Positions 1 through 11,234 of a DNA stretch of 64,000 nt are shown here, piece by piece. Numbering within the stretch: the first letter of the stretch is position 1; every line of letters starts with the position of its first letter. The position numbers and the translations under genes were made by a program. The notes under the pieces were generated by a model. That model was not told the DNA's origin. It worked only from the letters and a program-made list of their open reading frames with translations, and made no database searches. Origin of the DNA: Panax quinquefolius (taxonomy: Eukaryota; Streptophyta; Magnoliopsida; Apiales; Araliaceae); assembly GCA_020205615.1 (NCBI GenBank), contig CM035170.1:57178486-57242485 (forward strand), in the 5' to 3' direction.

Positions 1-534
1 TAAAATCATCTACTACATAATCATTCATTATCTTTACAATTAACCATCTAAAGCTACCACAGTTCTTCAATCAAAGTATATATCTATATATATAGAGAGA
101 GTACATTTCATAATTTCGTCCATTGTCTTCCGTAAACATAGCACGAAAATTTGATACCCAGTATTGTAAGGCAGATCGTAGAAGCAGTCTTCCTGCACAT
201 ATTTAAAAATAATAGCAAGTCGGGAAAATGAAGCAAATAGGTCACCAGAGGCACTTAGTGCCAAAATCAATACACAAAGACAACAATGTTGTGTTATTTT
301 CTTACTAATCAAGGGACATGGAAGAAGGTAAAACCCTTTTTATTGACTACCAAATTAATATCTAAATAAAATATCCTAAAGAAGACAAGCATGTGCTTCA
401 TGAACCTCGTCCTGGTGGGTATACACCGACACACGGATCAAGATAATAATTGGTGCTCATAAATAATGCTACAAGTGAACAGACATTTTATAGGCTTATA
501 ATGATGACAGTACAACTTGATAAATATGTTCGTA
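1..534. other. No gene recognised
   Basis: AT-rich sequence with a short TA/GA simple repeat near 80-105. A minus-strand reading frame at 67-312 contains a plausible acceptor (TGTGCAG) followed by an open stretch, but I could not match it to a family. It may belong to the cluster of gene fragments that follows. Confidence 0.4.
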
Positions 535-735
535 CGTTTAGCGAAAGTCAGAAACATACTTGATGATTCTGCTGGAAAGAAAATAGCTAATTGCGATAAC
601 TGTTTTTCTTGCTTAATTGCATGATGTTTCTGGAACGAGTCTGATGTTTGGTGCCTTTGCAACATGTCTTGTTGTAATATATTTGGTTGTTGCTGTAATT
701 GTCGTTATGAATCCTGTTGTGGCTCTTTTGCTCAA
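535..735 (-). pseudogene. MED15-like Mediator subunit fragment
   Basis: Minus-strand frame rich in glutamine, reading QQQPNILQQDMLQRHQTSD and then a QKHHAIKQEKQLSQL stretch and PAESSSM. This pattern resembles the Q-rich middle of plant MED15a, where LLQQDMQQRLQ is followed by a VDQQKQL stretch and a Ser-rich tail (comparison from memory). MED15 is a tail-module subunit of the Mediator complex, acting in the nucleus. The piece is far shorter than the real protein (over 1000 residues), has a stop just upstream of the Q run and no flanking domains. It lies on the same strand as the other gene fragments in this region. Low complexity makes the family call only moderately safe. Confidence 0.4.
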
Positions 736-1570
736 TTCACCTTCTCTAAAACATATATTGTGAAACTTCACCAAATTAAACTATGAAACACATATAACAG
801 TCAAAAAAAGTGTGATTTACAAAGAATATGCTAGTCATATGGGAATGTTGGATAAACCATTCATCATTTTTAGAGAACTATCATATATGATAGTGAAGCC
901 ATATGGAAATCAATAGACAAATCTATCAATTTAGCTGGTAAAAACATGTTCAACATGTTGAGATAATGTCAGCTGACATGTATAATTTGACATCTAGATA
1001 TACTTATCAATATTATATATATTTGTAAAATCTAGACATGGATAAAAAGTCCCGATTTACAAAGGAAGTCAAGCACAAGAAAAAATAGAAAGAATGATAA
1101 TAATGTGATAGAAAGGAAATTGATCTTGTGTAAGCAATGCTCAGTTTTTAAAAGGTGATCCTTTGATAATAAAGTACCCAAACTAACTTATACTGTTTAC
1201 GAGCCTAAGATATATTTAAGGTAGGCAAAAAAAAAGATTTTACCTTAAGCTTACAACTGATGCCTTTGGTAAAACTCTTGTCCCAAGAAGTAGCAAGCAA
1301 ATAAACATCACATTCCCAAAAATGGCGTCCATCAACAGCTACATTGATAATGGAAAACCCATTTAATCAAAGAAAAGTATGTCATTACTATGAAAAACTT
1401 CTTTATCATACAAAAGAAAATGTTTATACCTTTATAGAAGAATCCCCCGCAAAGAACCCAGAAGAATCCATGAATCTAGATTCTGAGACACTGAGATTCG
1501 GGGATTTGCCGAACTACAAAAGAATTTTTGCTTCTTAGCTCATACTTGATCAAACAAGCTAAAAAAATAC
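736..1570. other. No firm gene; AT-rich
   Basis: No domain or repeat family could be assigned. A minus-strand open stretch at about 1245-1335 ends in a good donor (AAG before GTAAAA) and may be one more captured exon, but its product is unknown. A plus-strand frame at 1344-1538 has no recognisable content. Confidence 0.35.
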
Positions 1571-1720
1571 CTTTTTCTTCATCATAACCAAATGACCGTG
1601 ACCATGTTGCACAAGTTCAAAAAATACTTCTCGAAAATGCTTGGCAACACCTTTGAAGGTACATTCTATTGATTCATCCATCCGCTGATCCAACACTGAT
1701 ATAAGTTCTTTAATTTTTTG
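1571..1720 (-). pseudogene. SMC3 cohesin subunit, single exon fragment
   Basis: One minus-strand exon reads KIKELISVLDQRMDESIEC, then TFKGVAKHFREVFFELV and a GHGHLVMMKKK end, directly followed by a GTATTT donor. This matches the C-terminal part of plant SMC3, just before the Walker B region of the ABC head. SMC3 is a core subunit of the cohesin ring that holds sister chromatids together. Here there is only this exon: the signature and Walker B exons (SGGQK, DEIDAAL) are absent nearby, and no clear acceptor AG precedes the exon. Several substitutions, such as QHG where QGG is usual, fit relaxed selection. It is a non-functional fragment on the same strand as its neighbours. Confidence 0.75.
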
Positions 1721-2399
1721 CCAAAATTAAACTTGTCATTGTACTTTCAAGCAAATATACCAACTATATAATCAAATCCAAAACCCAATAGAATAACTTT
1801 CTACTAGATTAACATCATTAAGCCAAGTTTTACATGCTCACATCATGCTTCCAGTCCAGAGGGATAATTAGAATTTAGAAGGCAGATCTATCAAATATAC
1901 GTGCATGTTGTTGCTAGAACTATAGAAAAAGAAATTGACAGACCTATGCAGTTCAAACGAACATCTTCAGATTGGGTTTTAATGAGGGATTCCAGTGATA
2001 GGCGCAAGAGCTTGGGGCAATGTGCAATTAAAACATATGTGCCATCATCAACTTTAAATGTGTTACGGAGGATACATATTTTGTAAAAGAACAAACATGA
2101 TCTCCCTCGAATCTTTCACTTGTATGAAGAAGGGCATCGATCATGGATATGAGTGGCAAAAGAAGATATATAAGGTCGAGACTTATAAAAGACATATAAA
2201 GACCAAAGGTCATGATTGATTATTACCTAGTAAATCAAGACACGAAACCAGGTTTAAAACAAGGGAATATTTATCTTCGATGTTGGCACAGGGAATCTTT
2301 AGCTAGCACTTCCTCTCTTTAGTCATCGGATTAGGAACAATCAAGAGAGTTGATAATTAACTTTACCAGTACCCAAGCTTCATCCTTCTCCGCGTGCCC

Positions 2400-3023
2400 A
2401 TGATTCTCCCTCTCCCACCTCCGTTCCTTTCTCTCCACACTCCAATCATCCCTCCACCGATCCGAGATCTCTGATCCCAATTGCCAGAACTACACCAAAA
2501 CAGTCTAACTTTCCAACCTCCAGCCACCATTGGAGGCATATACAATCCAACACCCATTGACATAATCTGTAAAAAGATTTTGACACGCTATTAGTAAAGC
2601 AGTAGAGCTATATAGATTATTCAAATTCTTCAAGAAATAGAAATCAAATTAAATATCAATAAATCCAAGGAAATTGAGAAAGATAACCTGTACTTGAAGT
2701 TGAAGAGTCTTCAAGTATTCAATTGCCTCATCAAGCATTGATGCTTTGTCCACCTTATAATAAGTAAATAAAATTGTTAGCATAATAGGGGAATAAACAT
2801 CACAAAAGAACATGTATTAATTGCCCAATTTACTGTTGCAAAGAAGTTAACCACTACTACTATTTAAAAACTAGTATGAAATCCAAGTTTAGATGGCAAA
2901 TAAAATTAATGGAAACATCCAAATATTAGACGAAACATTAATATAAGAGTGATGTACCTTATTGCAGTTGGGTATGAGTTCTTGTATTGCTCGTATCTTT
3001 TCATTAATCATGTCTCTTCGCCT
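2400..3023 (-). pseudogene. PIF-type bHLH transcription factor fragment
   Basis: Three minus-strand exons. Exon 2958-3023 (66 nt) encodes [20 protein letters not shown] plus NK, the basic end, helix 1 and loop of a bHLH, flanked by an ACAACAG acceptor and a GTACAT donor. Exon 2688-2753 (66 nt) encodes VDKASMLDEAIEYLKTLQLQ plus VQ, helix 2, again with AAG and GT boundaries. A third exon begins at 2566 with IMSMGVGLYMPPMV. The two 66-nt exons and the sequence are typical of phytochrome-interacting factors, nuclear regulators of light responses. The upstream part of the basic region, the phytochrome-binding motif and most of the C-terminus are missing, and the third exon drifts into unrelated sequence after about 16 residues. 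The bHLH exons themselves are undamaged. Confidence 0.8.
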
Positions 3024-3236
3024 CTGTTGTAAACATCATACATGAGTATGAGTTATCGCTTTACAAATGCAAAGAAAGATGAGAAACAATTCGTAGTTAT
3101 TATCATTGTCTAGATCGCTTTACAAATGCATAGCCTTATGATTGACTAAATAAAAATATAGTTTCACACCTAGGGAATATTCTTAACACTTCAAGAGCAA
3201 GAAATCAATTCAAGAACAAAAAATCATATTCAGTAC

Positions 3237-4300
3237 CTGGATTTTGTGAGAGCATCAGGTTTAACAGAAGCTTCTTCCTAATTTCTTGTGCATGATATAC
3301 TTCACGAAGGAAATATGCATGTTCCTTCACTCCCTTTATACCAAAGGTCAAGGGCTCGGACCAAAGAAATGACAAGCTTGTCGTATGCAACTTTAAACCG
3401 ATAATGCTCATGAGGGAGTCCAAGATCGCCAACTATCTCACAATACACACGATTGATGAAGCAATAAGACTTCTAAAAAAAATGAATGCAGTGAAAGAAA
3501 GTTGCACATATTCATAGTTGACCATCTCATTGTATGTCTATGATCTTATTCATAAATCAGTGAGCATTTTCATAGTTAAGTTGTATAATGTGATATTCTT
3601 TGTGGCTCAAACTAAATTTGAAATGTTTTTAACAAATTTTTATGCATATATTAAAGGCAGTACAATATTTGCTAATTATTTTTTAGCACATTGTGAAACT
3701 GATGTATTTAGGGCACTATATCTCTGAGCTTATAATAATTACGGATTGGACATAAGTGTAGGCATAAACTATGGCAATGCATTAATATATATGTATGTGT
3801 GTTCTTGCAGAATAGACATGGTGAGAAACAGAGCTGTTAGAGCTACTCACTTCATGTTTGTCGATTAATACACATCTATGCAAGTAGCCGATAAAAGTAG
3901 GAATTGGGATCCCAGCCAAAGCAGATTATATCCAGACTACACTGCTCGACCCACGATCGAAACTCGTGGTTCCAACACAAGTTGAGACAAGCGAGGAGTG
4001 AAAACCATGTGGTTCCTTGGAGATATGCAAATAACATCATATATTTTGGTGTCAAGCCCTTAAGGAATCTACATCTCGCACATCCGGTCCCCAAGGACAA
4101 CCACCCTAGGCTTTTCGCTTGGCTTGGTTTCTTTCAGCATCGATACTTACAGTTTTCATACTTTGAATCGATTCCTCCACAACCCTCTCTGCTTGAGCAA
4201 GCCCGATCTTTGTGGGGTCACCTTTATTCCTCTGCTCCCAAAACTTACATGATCTCGCCCTCTTGATGTTCGATAGGTATGATGATCGCCACATGATTTA
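3237..4300 (-). pseudogene. NDA-type alternative NAD(P)H dehydrogenase fragment
   Basis: Minus-strand relics of an internal type II NAD(P)H:ubiquinone oxidoreductase, a peripheral enzyme of the matrix side of the mitochondrial inner membrane that feeds electrons to ubiquinone without pumping protons. The piece near 4125-3877 reads KPRVVVLG (start of the dinucleotide-binding fold), then in shifted frames the remains of the [13 protein letters not shown] region and DPNSYFY, ending at a GTGAGT donor. The piece at 3460-3237 reads [20 protein letters not shown], then after a frameshift [20 protein letters not shown] and [16 protein letters not shown], ending at a GTACTG donor. At least three frameshifts are present. 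Upstream, 4130-4300 is probably the degraded N-terminal or targeting part. The second nucleotide-binding domain and the C-terminus are absent. Confidence 0.75.
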
Positions 4301-4887
4301 TCATTTTCAACGGATGGTAAGGAATACTTGCGAGTTGATACACCCTCATAGGGCATATCCTTTTGACTTGCATAACTTCCAATGCTTTGATCGTCTCAAG
4401 CTACTCCTTGCCTTCCTTTCGAATGCCATATCATGAGTAAGATCTTAGAAAGACGACCCTTGGAACCTCTAATTTGAAGAAAATTTAGTTGCTTGGATTT
4501 ACACAAGTTTAACTCGAAAGAGGAAAATGTTGAAATGAGCTATATGAGTTCTTAATGCATGTAAAATGTCTTTATCTGATCTTATATAGGAATAAGCCCA
4601 TAAGTTTCTCCAAAAGAATTCAAAGGTAAAGACAACAGTTAAAACATCTGGAGCTCTAGTCCAAAAGAGCGTGATCAGGTTAACTAAAGCATGACAATGC
4701 TTGTTTTAAAGACCAAGTGACAGAAGATAAATTGAACTTAGCTTTCCTCATCAAATGATGGCAGTCCCAAAGAGAAATTTTTTTGTGAAATTCTGAACAT
4801 GAAATAGAAACACAAAAATTGACTTTTTGCATTACTAAATGAATATATACAAGTTATGGTGGTAGTTTAGTTAATTAATAAATTAGA
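4301..4887. other. No gene recognised
   Basis: AT-rich spacer between the NDA fragment and the SINE-like sequence. Nothing recognisable on either strand. Confidence 0.4.
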
Positions 4888-5000
4888 ATGGCTCAGTGGT
4901 AGCTTAATGGCCCAATAACCCATAGGTCTTAGGTTCGAAACCTAGTTGTGATATTTTTACTTCTTATGTTATATTTTTTGTGTATTAGATAAATTCTATT
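4888..5000 (+). mobile_element. tRNA-derived SINE-like sequence
   Basis: An A-box-like TGGCTCAGTGG at 4890-4900 and a perfect B box GGTTCGAAACC at 4932-4942 have the spacing of an internal RNA polymerase III promoter. The sequence between and after them does not fold as a real tRNA: there is no matching acceptor stem and no CCA-ready end. This is the usual head of a plant SINE. The 3' end is lost in AT-rich sequence and no target duplication was found. Confidence 0.6.
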
Positions 5001-5079
5001 ACCATCTATATATATACCCATCTTAAATCTCCACATTAAACTAAATATATATAAAGTAACTATGAATATTTTCATATAT

Positions 5080-5148
5080 ATATATTATTATATATATATA
5101 TATATATATTATTATGATTATTGTTATTATTATTGTTATTATTAGTAC

Positions 5149-5244
<96 letters not shown>

Positions 5245-5308
5245 CTTAATTTAAGGCAACATTTTAATAAATCGTTGCAAAAAGTTGTATAAAATTTGTA
5301 TTCGAATA

Positions 5309-5345
<37 letters not shown>
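5080..5345. repeat. ATT and AT microsatellites
   Basis: A short TA run at 5085-5110, a long nearly uninterrupted ATT/TTA run at about 5101-5244, and an AT dinucleotide run at about 5312-5343. Only simple repeats are visible here. Confidence 0.9.
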
Positions 5346-5347
<2 letters not shown>

Positions 5348-5656
5348 ATATAACTATTAACTACAATTTAGTTTTAATCTTATGTAACATTTCATTTGTT
5401 CATGTTTAAAATATCGTTAAATTAATTAAAATTTTCATTCCGTAGACTTTTTTACGTTACATATATTATAACCTAAACTCTCTATAAATTTACGTATAAC
5501 AAAATATAATAAAGTAATATATATTGAGGTTAAATAATAAATGAAACTAACTATAAGCATATTATTAATGTTTTAATCAAATATTTTTTAAAAAATAAAA
5601 ATAATCACATATTCAATATAACTGTTGAATTTAAGAACTTAAAGAAAATTTCCTTA

Positions 5657-5755
5657 AAAAAAAAGGTTGCTCACGAGTTTCAAACTCCTAACCTCTCCAA
5701 ACTAGAAACCTTATATTCTAACAAAAGCCACTAGACCAACTACCTATCTTGCTAG
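5657..5755 (-). mobile_element. tRNA-derived SINE-like sequence, minus strand
   Basis: On the minus strand, TGGTCTAGTGG (within 5727-5740) resembles a pol III A box and AGTTTGAAACT (5676-5686) a degraded B box, followed by a T run at the 3' side. A/B spacing is slightly wider than in a tRNA. It looks like a decayed SINE head or tRNA-related repeat rather than a working tRNA gene. Confidence 0.45.
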
Positions 5756-5988
5756 AATTTATGTAACACTAATATTTAAACCACTTAGCATCGTTTCTAT
5801 GCATGTGAAGATGAGATAATACACTTTTTGGCCACTGTACTAGGAATTGTAATAATAATAATAAGTGTAATAATTGTAATAATAAAAATAATTGTAATAA
5901 TTATTATTGTATTAATAATAATAAATTTTAAATACTTAAAATAATAATTAAAATAATAATAATAATTATATAATACCCTAAAATAATA

Positions 5989-6242
5989 CTCCCTCCTATT
6001 CATATTAAGTGTCGTTTTGGAGAATTTCATTTTATTCAATATAAATGTCGTTTTGGAATCCCTATGCAATATTGCACTATTTTTTCCTAATTTACCCCTC
6101 TATTTAATATGCTTAGTAAATTCAATTCCATGGACAATTGTGGAGAGAGAAATAATTAATTAAGGATACAAAAGATATTTTGTGTTATTTCTTAATAAGT
6201 GTGCTTAACTCTAAAAAGACACTTAATATGAATAGGAGGGAG
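5989..6242. mobile_element. Stowaway-like MITE
   Basis: A 254-bp element whose ends are inverted copies: CTCCCTCCTATTCATATTAA at 5989 and its complement ending in AATAGGAGGGAG at 6242. TA dinucleotides flank both ends (5987-5988 and 6243-6244), the target duplication of Tc1/mariner-type elements. The CTCCCTCC terminus is the classic Stowaway signature. An internal copy of the subterminal ATGTCGTTTTGGAAT motif lies near 6044-6060. No coding capacity; mobilisation would need a mariner-like transposase from elsewhere. Confidence 0.9.
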
Positions 6243-6719
6243 TATAAAGCAGTTACAAATTAAATACCCTAAATATAAAATTACATTCAAAGTTTTTTAA
6301 CCACTGAATCAAAATTTATTTTGTTTTTTTTTTTGTACTAGTCACGTTGGGTATCAATGTTTTTCGAATAAAATTTAATATTTTGACAGATTTTTCTTTT
6401 TATTGTTATAGGACTCGATCAAATTAAATTTAAATTTAAAAAAACCCATGGGTAAGTATAAGAATCGATCTAATAAATTACAAAGACGAGTACATTAGCG
6501 AATAACAAATATTTATAATAGAAAGATTTGCGAGTTCAATGATTAAAAATAGTCACTACAATTAGTTTTTTTTTTTTTGAAAATAATATATTTATCGTTA
6601 AATTTCATAATAAAGTCATATTACAACTAAACTCTAATGGATAAGATAGAATAATGATGTGTGAGTCCTTTTATTTGTTTTCAATTCATATATTCATATA
6701 CATTGACATTTAATACAGA

Positions 6720-7370
6720 TAATTTGTTTAATCACTCTTATTTTAATTTTAATTATTTATTATTATATTAATTATAATAATAATAATAATAATAATTAAT
6801 TATAATAATAATAATAATTAATAATATAATATTATTATTATTATTATTACAATTATTATTATAATAATAATACTAATAATTGTAATAATAAAATAATTGT
6901 CATAATCATAATAATTAAATTAATAATAATAAAATTATTATTATAATAATAATAATTAAAATAATAACAATAATAATAATTAAAATAATAATAATTATTA
7001 TTATTTTATTATTATTTAAATTTTAATTATCGCATTAGTAAACACTTTTGTCTTGTGAACACTTTTTAGTTTCTAACATTGGTAAATGCAGGCATGCAGA
7101 AACATGACTTATTTCATGGCTGAGAAATCTATGTTGAAATTTATATCTCAATATATCATCTTTTGTATTTTGTTCCAGTCTTAATACTCACGGGCTTTGC
7201 AGGATTAGTACCATAATAATAATAATAATAATTATTATTATTATTTTATTATTATTTAAAATTTTAATTATTATTATTATTATTTTAATTACTTAAAATT
7301 TATTATTATTATTATTACAATAATAATTATTACATTATTATTATTATTATTATTATTATTTTATTACGAA
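6720..7370. repeat. Degenerate TAA/ATT microsatellite tracts
   Basis: Two blocks of interrupted TAA/ATT repeats at about 6760-7020 and 7212-7370, partly mirror-related so that they could fold back on each other. Between them, 7021-7210 is ordinary AT-rich sequence with no gene seen. Confidence 0.8.
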
Positions 7371-7399
7371 AATAAAATTATTGCTAATGAATGTGGTCC

Positions 7400-7922
7400 G
7401 TATATTAAATGACGAAATATATAGCAACAAAAAAAATTTTCGTTGTCACGATGAAGAGAAATCAACCGGTTAGAAATTTTGCAATCTAATTTCTAACGAA
7501 TTTTGTTTTTTAAATTTTACAACGACTTATGAATTTCGTTGCAAAAAAGTGAAAGCTTGACATAATCTGCAACAAAGGACAAGTTTAGTTTGCTTAAACA
7601 TACACTTTTAGCAACGATTTATAAAGTCGTTGCTCAAAAATCGTTGCTTAAAACCTATTTTAGCAACAAAAAACTTTATTGCCCACGATGGTTGGAAATC
7701 ATCAAGTGGTAGAAAATTTTACAACAATTTCTAACGAAATTTTTCCCTTGATGAATTAGTTAACGAAATTTTGCAACGACTTATAAATTTCGTTGCAAAA
7801 AGTGAAAGCCTGACACAATCTGCAACGAAGGAAAAATTTCGTTGCTAAACATATACTTTTAGCAACGACTTATAAAGTCGTTGCCCGAAAAATCGTTGCT
7901 AAAGGCCCATTTTTTTGTAATG
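7400..7922. mobile_element. CACTA-like transposon end (right terminus)
   Basis: Repeated subterminal motifs of the type CAACGAAATTT and AGCAACGACTTATAAAGTCG occur many times in both orientations, as in subterminal repeats of En/Spm (CACTA) elements. The block ends in TTTTTTTGTAATG at 7922, one base from the expected TTTTTGTAGTG end. Its partner CACTA start was not found to the left, so the element is probably truncated or its other end has been lost in the microsatellites. Confidence 0.55.
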
Positions 7923-8234
7923 AGTCCATCATCAATATTTTATCCCTGTAACACCAATCAATAATTATTTCCAATCAACGAATTATCTATGCACTACGGG
8001 CCAAAGATAATCGTTAATATCACCAGTGGTCATGATCATGCCAAACACATGTCCATCTATACACTACGGGCCAAAGAGGACTTTCACCACAAACTTTATA
8101 TGTAACATTAAAGGTTATGATTATACCAATACACAATTTTCTAGTCATAATCATACCAATCAATAGTCCATATTTGCACTACGGGTCAAAGATGAATTTC
8201 AACACAATATAAACATGAGGATGATAACAATGAT
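7923..8234 (-). mobile_element. Family A gypsy LTR scrap
   Basis: A 312-bp piece matching the family A LTR, seen complete at 16742-19196 and 27290-29714. It shares ATCAATATTTTATCCCTGTA and three copies of the CACTACGGGCCAAAGA unit (near 7992, 8059 and 8177), and ends in ATGATAACAATGAT. It is trapped between two CACTA-like termini; the rest of the LTR is not found on either side. Confidence 0.7.
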
Positions 8235-8945
8235 CACTACAAAAAAATAGTGATTTTGCAACAAATAGTTTTCGTTGCTAAATGTGCGAAATTTCATTGC
8301 CAAATGCCATTTGCAACAATTTTTTAGTCGTTGGACATTTCGTTGCGCAATAAGCATTGCTAATTGTCTAACAACGATTTTTTTTTCCGTTCTTGAGTAA
8401 AGTAATATATTTCATGAGCGAAATGTTGTTTTCGTGTAAAATCATAAATTATTTAGCAAAATAAATATTTTGTAGCAAATTTATTAAGAAATTATTCTTG
8501 AAAAATAATTTTCGTTGCAAAATATGCCTAATTAAACGAAAAGAATCTTTTATTTACCAACAAAGATAAAATTAGTTGCATTTGATACACATTTGCCAAC
8601 GAAGTTTGCCGTTACTGAACAATATAGAAATTGTTACCTTAATTAATTTTCGTTGCTAATTGTGTACTTTTTGATAACGATGTTTATTGCTAAATGTATA
8701 AAATAAACCGGTCATATATTAATTTGCAGCGAATTTTTCAGTTGCCATTGATTTTGTTATGGATAATTATAATCAATTAGCAACAATACTATTCGAAACT
8801 GATTGTTTTTCGAGAGCAACGAAAGTTGTCAATTACCAACGACACTATACGTTGTCTTTTGCTTTTTCTATGAAACAAAAGTTGTTATGATTTGCAACAA
8901 TATAAATGTTACATTTTCTTTTGTTTATAGCAACAATATAAAATA
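8235..8945. mobile_element. CACTA-like transposon end (left terminus)
   Basis: Begins with CACTACAAAAAAATAGTG at 8235, the terminal signature of CACTA elements, followed by roughly 700 bp packed with degenerate CGTTGC and GCAACGA subterminal motifs. The element should extend to the right, but no TTTTTGTAGTG end was found before the solo LTR, so its length is unknown. The FKBP15 and POLAR-like fragments at 9-10.7 kb could lie inside it, since CACTA elements can carry host gene pieces. Confidence 0.6.
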
Positions 8946-9079
8946 AAACATAAAAAATATTATAAACATTATTTAAAATCATCAACATTATAATATAATA
9001 GTTTGATAATTCATCCTTAAAATATGATGATCATTATTATACCAAACTACTAAACTAATAACTTTTACGTTCATTATTA

Positions 9080-9720
9080 CAATAAAATAGTTCAGTTATA
9101 TGTAGAAGACATCTCATTACTTGAAGCCACTTGAACTTGAACATTGTCTTCGGTTGTAGGTTCAGTAGCACCTGCTCTCCGCATATCAAAAAGTTCAACT
9201 TTCTTATTTCCAAAACTACACATATATCTGAAGTGCAACCATGGACAGAAAAATTATTTGAATGCATATAAACCTAAAAGATGAGAAAAATAGATATATT
9301 CTAAAAAATAATGCACTACCACATAATATTCTTATGTTTGTAGAAAATAAATAGAATAAAAAATAAACCTAAACAAAAACTGAAATGACTCTGCATCCGT
9401 AAGTCGATTATAATATGGTATTTAGTGAAAAAATAAAAAATAATACATCAACCATAAAAGAAGAATGAAGAAAAAATTTAGTCATGTTCTGGTCGAGAAT
9501 GCTTGCCTCTACTTTGGGTCTGCATTTCCTTCAGCTCTCAACCTAAGAACATCATTACAATATGATTTTTCTTTTAGCAATCTCAGTTTTCAATTGTTGA
9601 ACAACTTTTGTAGTCTCATCCATTGCCGTGTGCAGCCTACTGATTTCGGATTTCCCCGCTGACATCAAGTACATTAGTCCAACACCAAGTCCCAAAGCAA
9701 ATGATGGGTCATCTGAAAGC
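9080..9720 (-). pseudogene. Coiled-coil protein fragment, POLAR-like
   Basis: A minus-strand exon at about 9720-9580 reads LSDDPSFALGLGVGLMYLMS, then an AGKSEISRLHTAMDE stretch and a coiled-coil TTKVVQQLKTEI, continuing after one frameshift into KSYCNDVLRLRAEG. The FALGLGVGLMYL hydrophobic patch followed by a coiled coil resembles plant POLAR-like proteins, which are polarity factors, but this is from memory and uncertain. A second open piece near 9210-9080 ends in VQVQVASSNEMSSTYN and a stop, and could be the C-terminal exon of the same gene. No start exon is seen. It lies on the same strand as the FKBP15 fragment just upstream. Confidence 0.4.
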
Positions 9721-10108
9721 CATCACATGAATTAGAGATGAATAGCTTAACATATAGAAAATCTGAAATCTGAAACTCCCAGAAAAGTAGATCCCAGTCC
9801 TTGGGACTTAGGATGTTAAGTTGATCATCAAGGTAGCTCAACCAAAAAATATATAAAATAATCTCATCTTAAACAAACAGAGAGAGAACTTTGGGAAAAA
9901 AAAATGCTGTTGGGCTAATCGAGTGGGGGTGTACATCATAAAATTTAATCCCTTCACAACATACCCTCATCCATCTGATTATTGTAGCACTGTAGCGGAA
10001 AATCACATCGGCTCTTCTTTTTTAAATAAATTCCCTTAAATATGTGAAGTAAATATATATTAACAGCTTCAGGAAGGGGGGAAAAGAATAGGACAGTTTT
10101 ATACATAC
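9721..10108. other. No gene recognised
   Basis: Intron-like AT-rich sequence between the coiled-coil fragment and the FKBP15 fragment. Nothing else seen. Confidence 0.4.
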
Positions 10109-10683
10109 CTTAAATCACTTGACCAGTACCAAGCTCAAACTCGATTGGGTCACCCCTCAAAGCTGGAATCAAATACTGTTCCATCTGTAAGCTTCCCCTG
10201 CAATGATGAGTGACAACCAAAATAAAATAAGATGCCTATTTTTTTTCTCTCAGATACGGTCCCTTAAAGTTTACACATTGACATAAGTAAGAAACAACTT
10301 CTTCTCCTTTTTTTTCGTTGATGAGCTAGAAGAAAGAAACCTTTTGTTCAATAAGATGTGACAAAAGAACAGATAGTAAGTGCATGAAACAAGAAAAATC
10401 ATGTGCACAGATATACATCCTGCTAAAACTAGGGTACTTAAAACCCAAAAAGTATTAGAAAATGTGATAGCGTCCGTTCGTCTAATTAATAATTGGTTTA
10501 CCAAAAAACCTATTTACCAAAAATAGTTGTTTGAGATTTTACAGCAAACTTTGACCCACGCTGCACAGGAAGGAGATGAAGAAAATGAAAAGAAAGGAAA
10601 TTAAGGTTCTGTGATCTTACCCGATAGTATACTTTGACTTTATCACCCTTGTGAGCCTTGATTTCACAAGACTGTGGCTTAAA
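10109..10683 (-). pseudogene. FKBP15-type peptidyl-prolyl isomerase fragment
   Basis: Two minus-strand exons. Exon 10621-10683 encodes FKPQSCEIKAHKGDKVKVYY and R, with a TGCAG acceptor and GTAAG donor. Exon 10109-10197 encodes GKLTDGTVFDSSFE, then GDPIEFELGTGQVI in a shifted frame. Together they form the first half of the FK506-binding domain of plant FKBP15 proteins, which catalyse proline isomerisation in the secretory pathway. The second exon has lost two bases compared with the expected SFERGDP coding and has a stop where the Lys of QVIKG should be. The signal-peptide exon and the C-terminal half (GWDQGL onward) are missing. Clear non-functional copy with introns retained. Confidence 0.8.
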
Positions 10684-10689
10684 CTGCAG

Positions 10690-11234
10690 CAATTGGAGGA
10701 GTATTTATTATAATCTAACAAAAAGGAAGGGAAGCAGATATTGAACAAGGATAATGACCTTATATTTTTATGTATATAAATATATAATGTTGCATCAAGA
10801 AATCGCATATATTTTGTGCAACGTGCATGTGTAAAGTGTAAACAGAAAATCAAATTCTATACAAATTTCAACAATCAGTCTGGTACTGTGATACATAATG
10901 CGTCATCCCCTGCGTATTTTAGAAATAACTAATGTTTGATAGATTTTATTGAATAAGAAATGAATATCTCGATTCTCAATATCACAATACTAATACAAAT
11001 TTTAAACCTAATCCAAAGGTTTCAGTTTCCCTGAAAAAAGAAGCCAAGTGTCAAGTGCCAACAATTAGAACTCGGAAATGTATTTAATAATCATCATATT
11101 TCTCCACTGAAATTCTTTTTACCCTTTCCTGTTTGTTCAAATCAAACTAAAGAATGTGTAGACGTAAACAGGCAGTTATGGTTATACAAAATGCAATGGG
11201 TCCCTCACTTCATGTGCCAATAGAATTACTAACA
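10690..11234. other. No gene recognised
   Basis: AT-rich spacer between the FKBP15 fragment and the solo LTR. No motif was recognised. Confidence 0.4.

Noticed and set aside
1245..1335. Exon-like minus stretch reading VAVDGRHFWECDVYLLATSW, with a GTAAAA donor
   Set aside because: No family recognised, and too short to call without a search. Possibly another captured exon.
3904..4266. 120-codon plus-strand ORF
   Set aside because: Antisense shadow of the NDA fragment, whose motifs are clear on the minus strand.
4888..4945. tRNA gene
   Set aside because: A and B boxes are present, but no acceptor stem or anticodon arm can be formed. A SINE-like origin fits better.
5797..6069. 90-codon minus frame rich in Ile/Tyr/Asn
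   Set aside because: It runs through TAA/ATT repeats and the end of the Stowaway MITE; the composition is that of the repeat.
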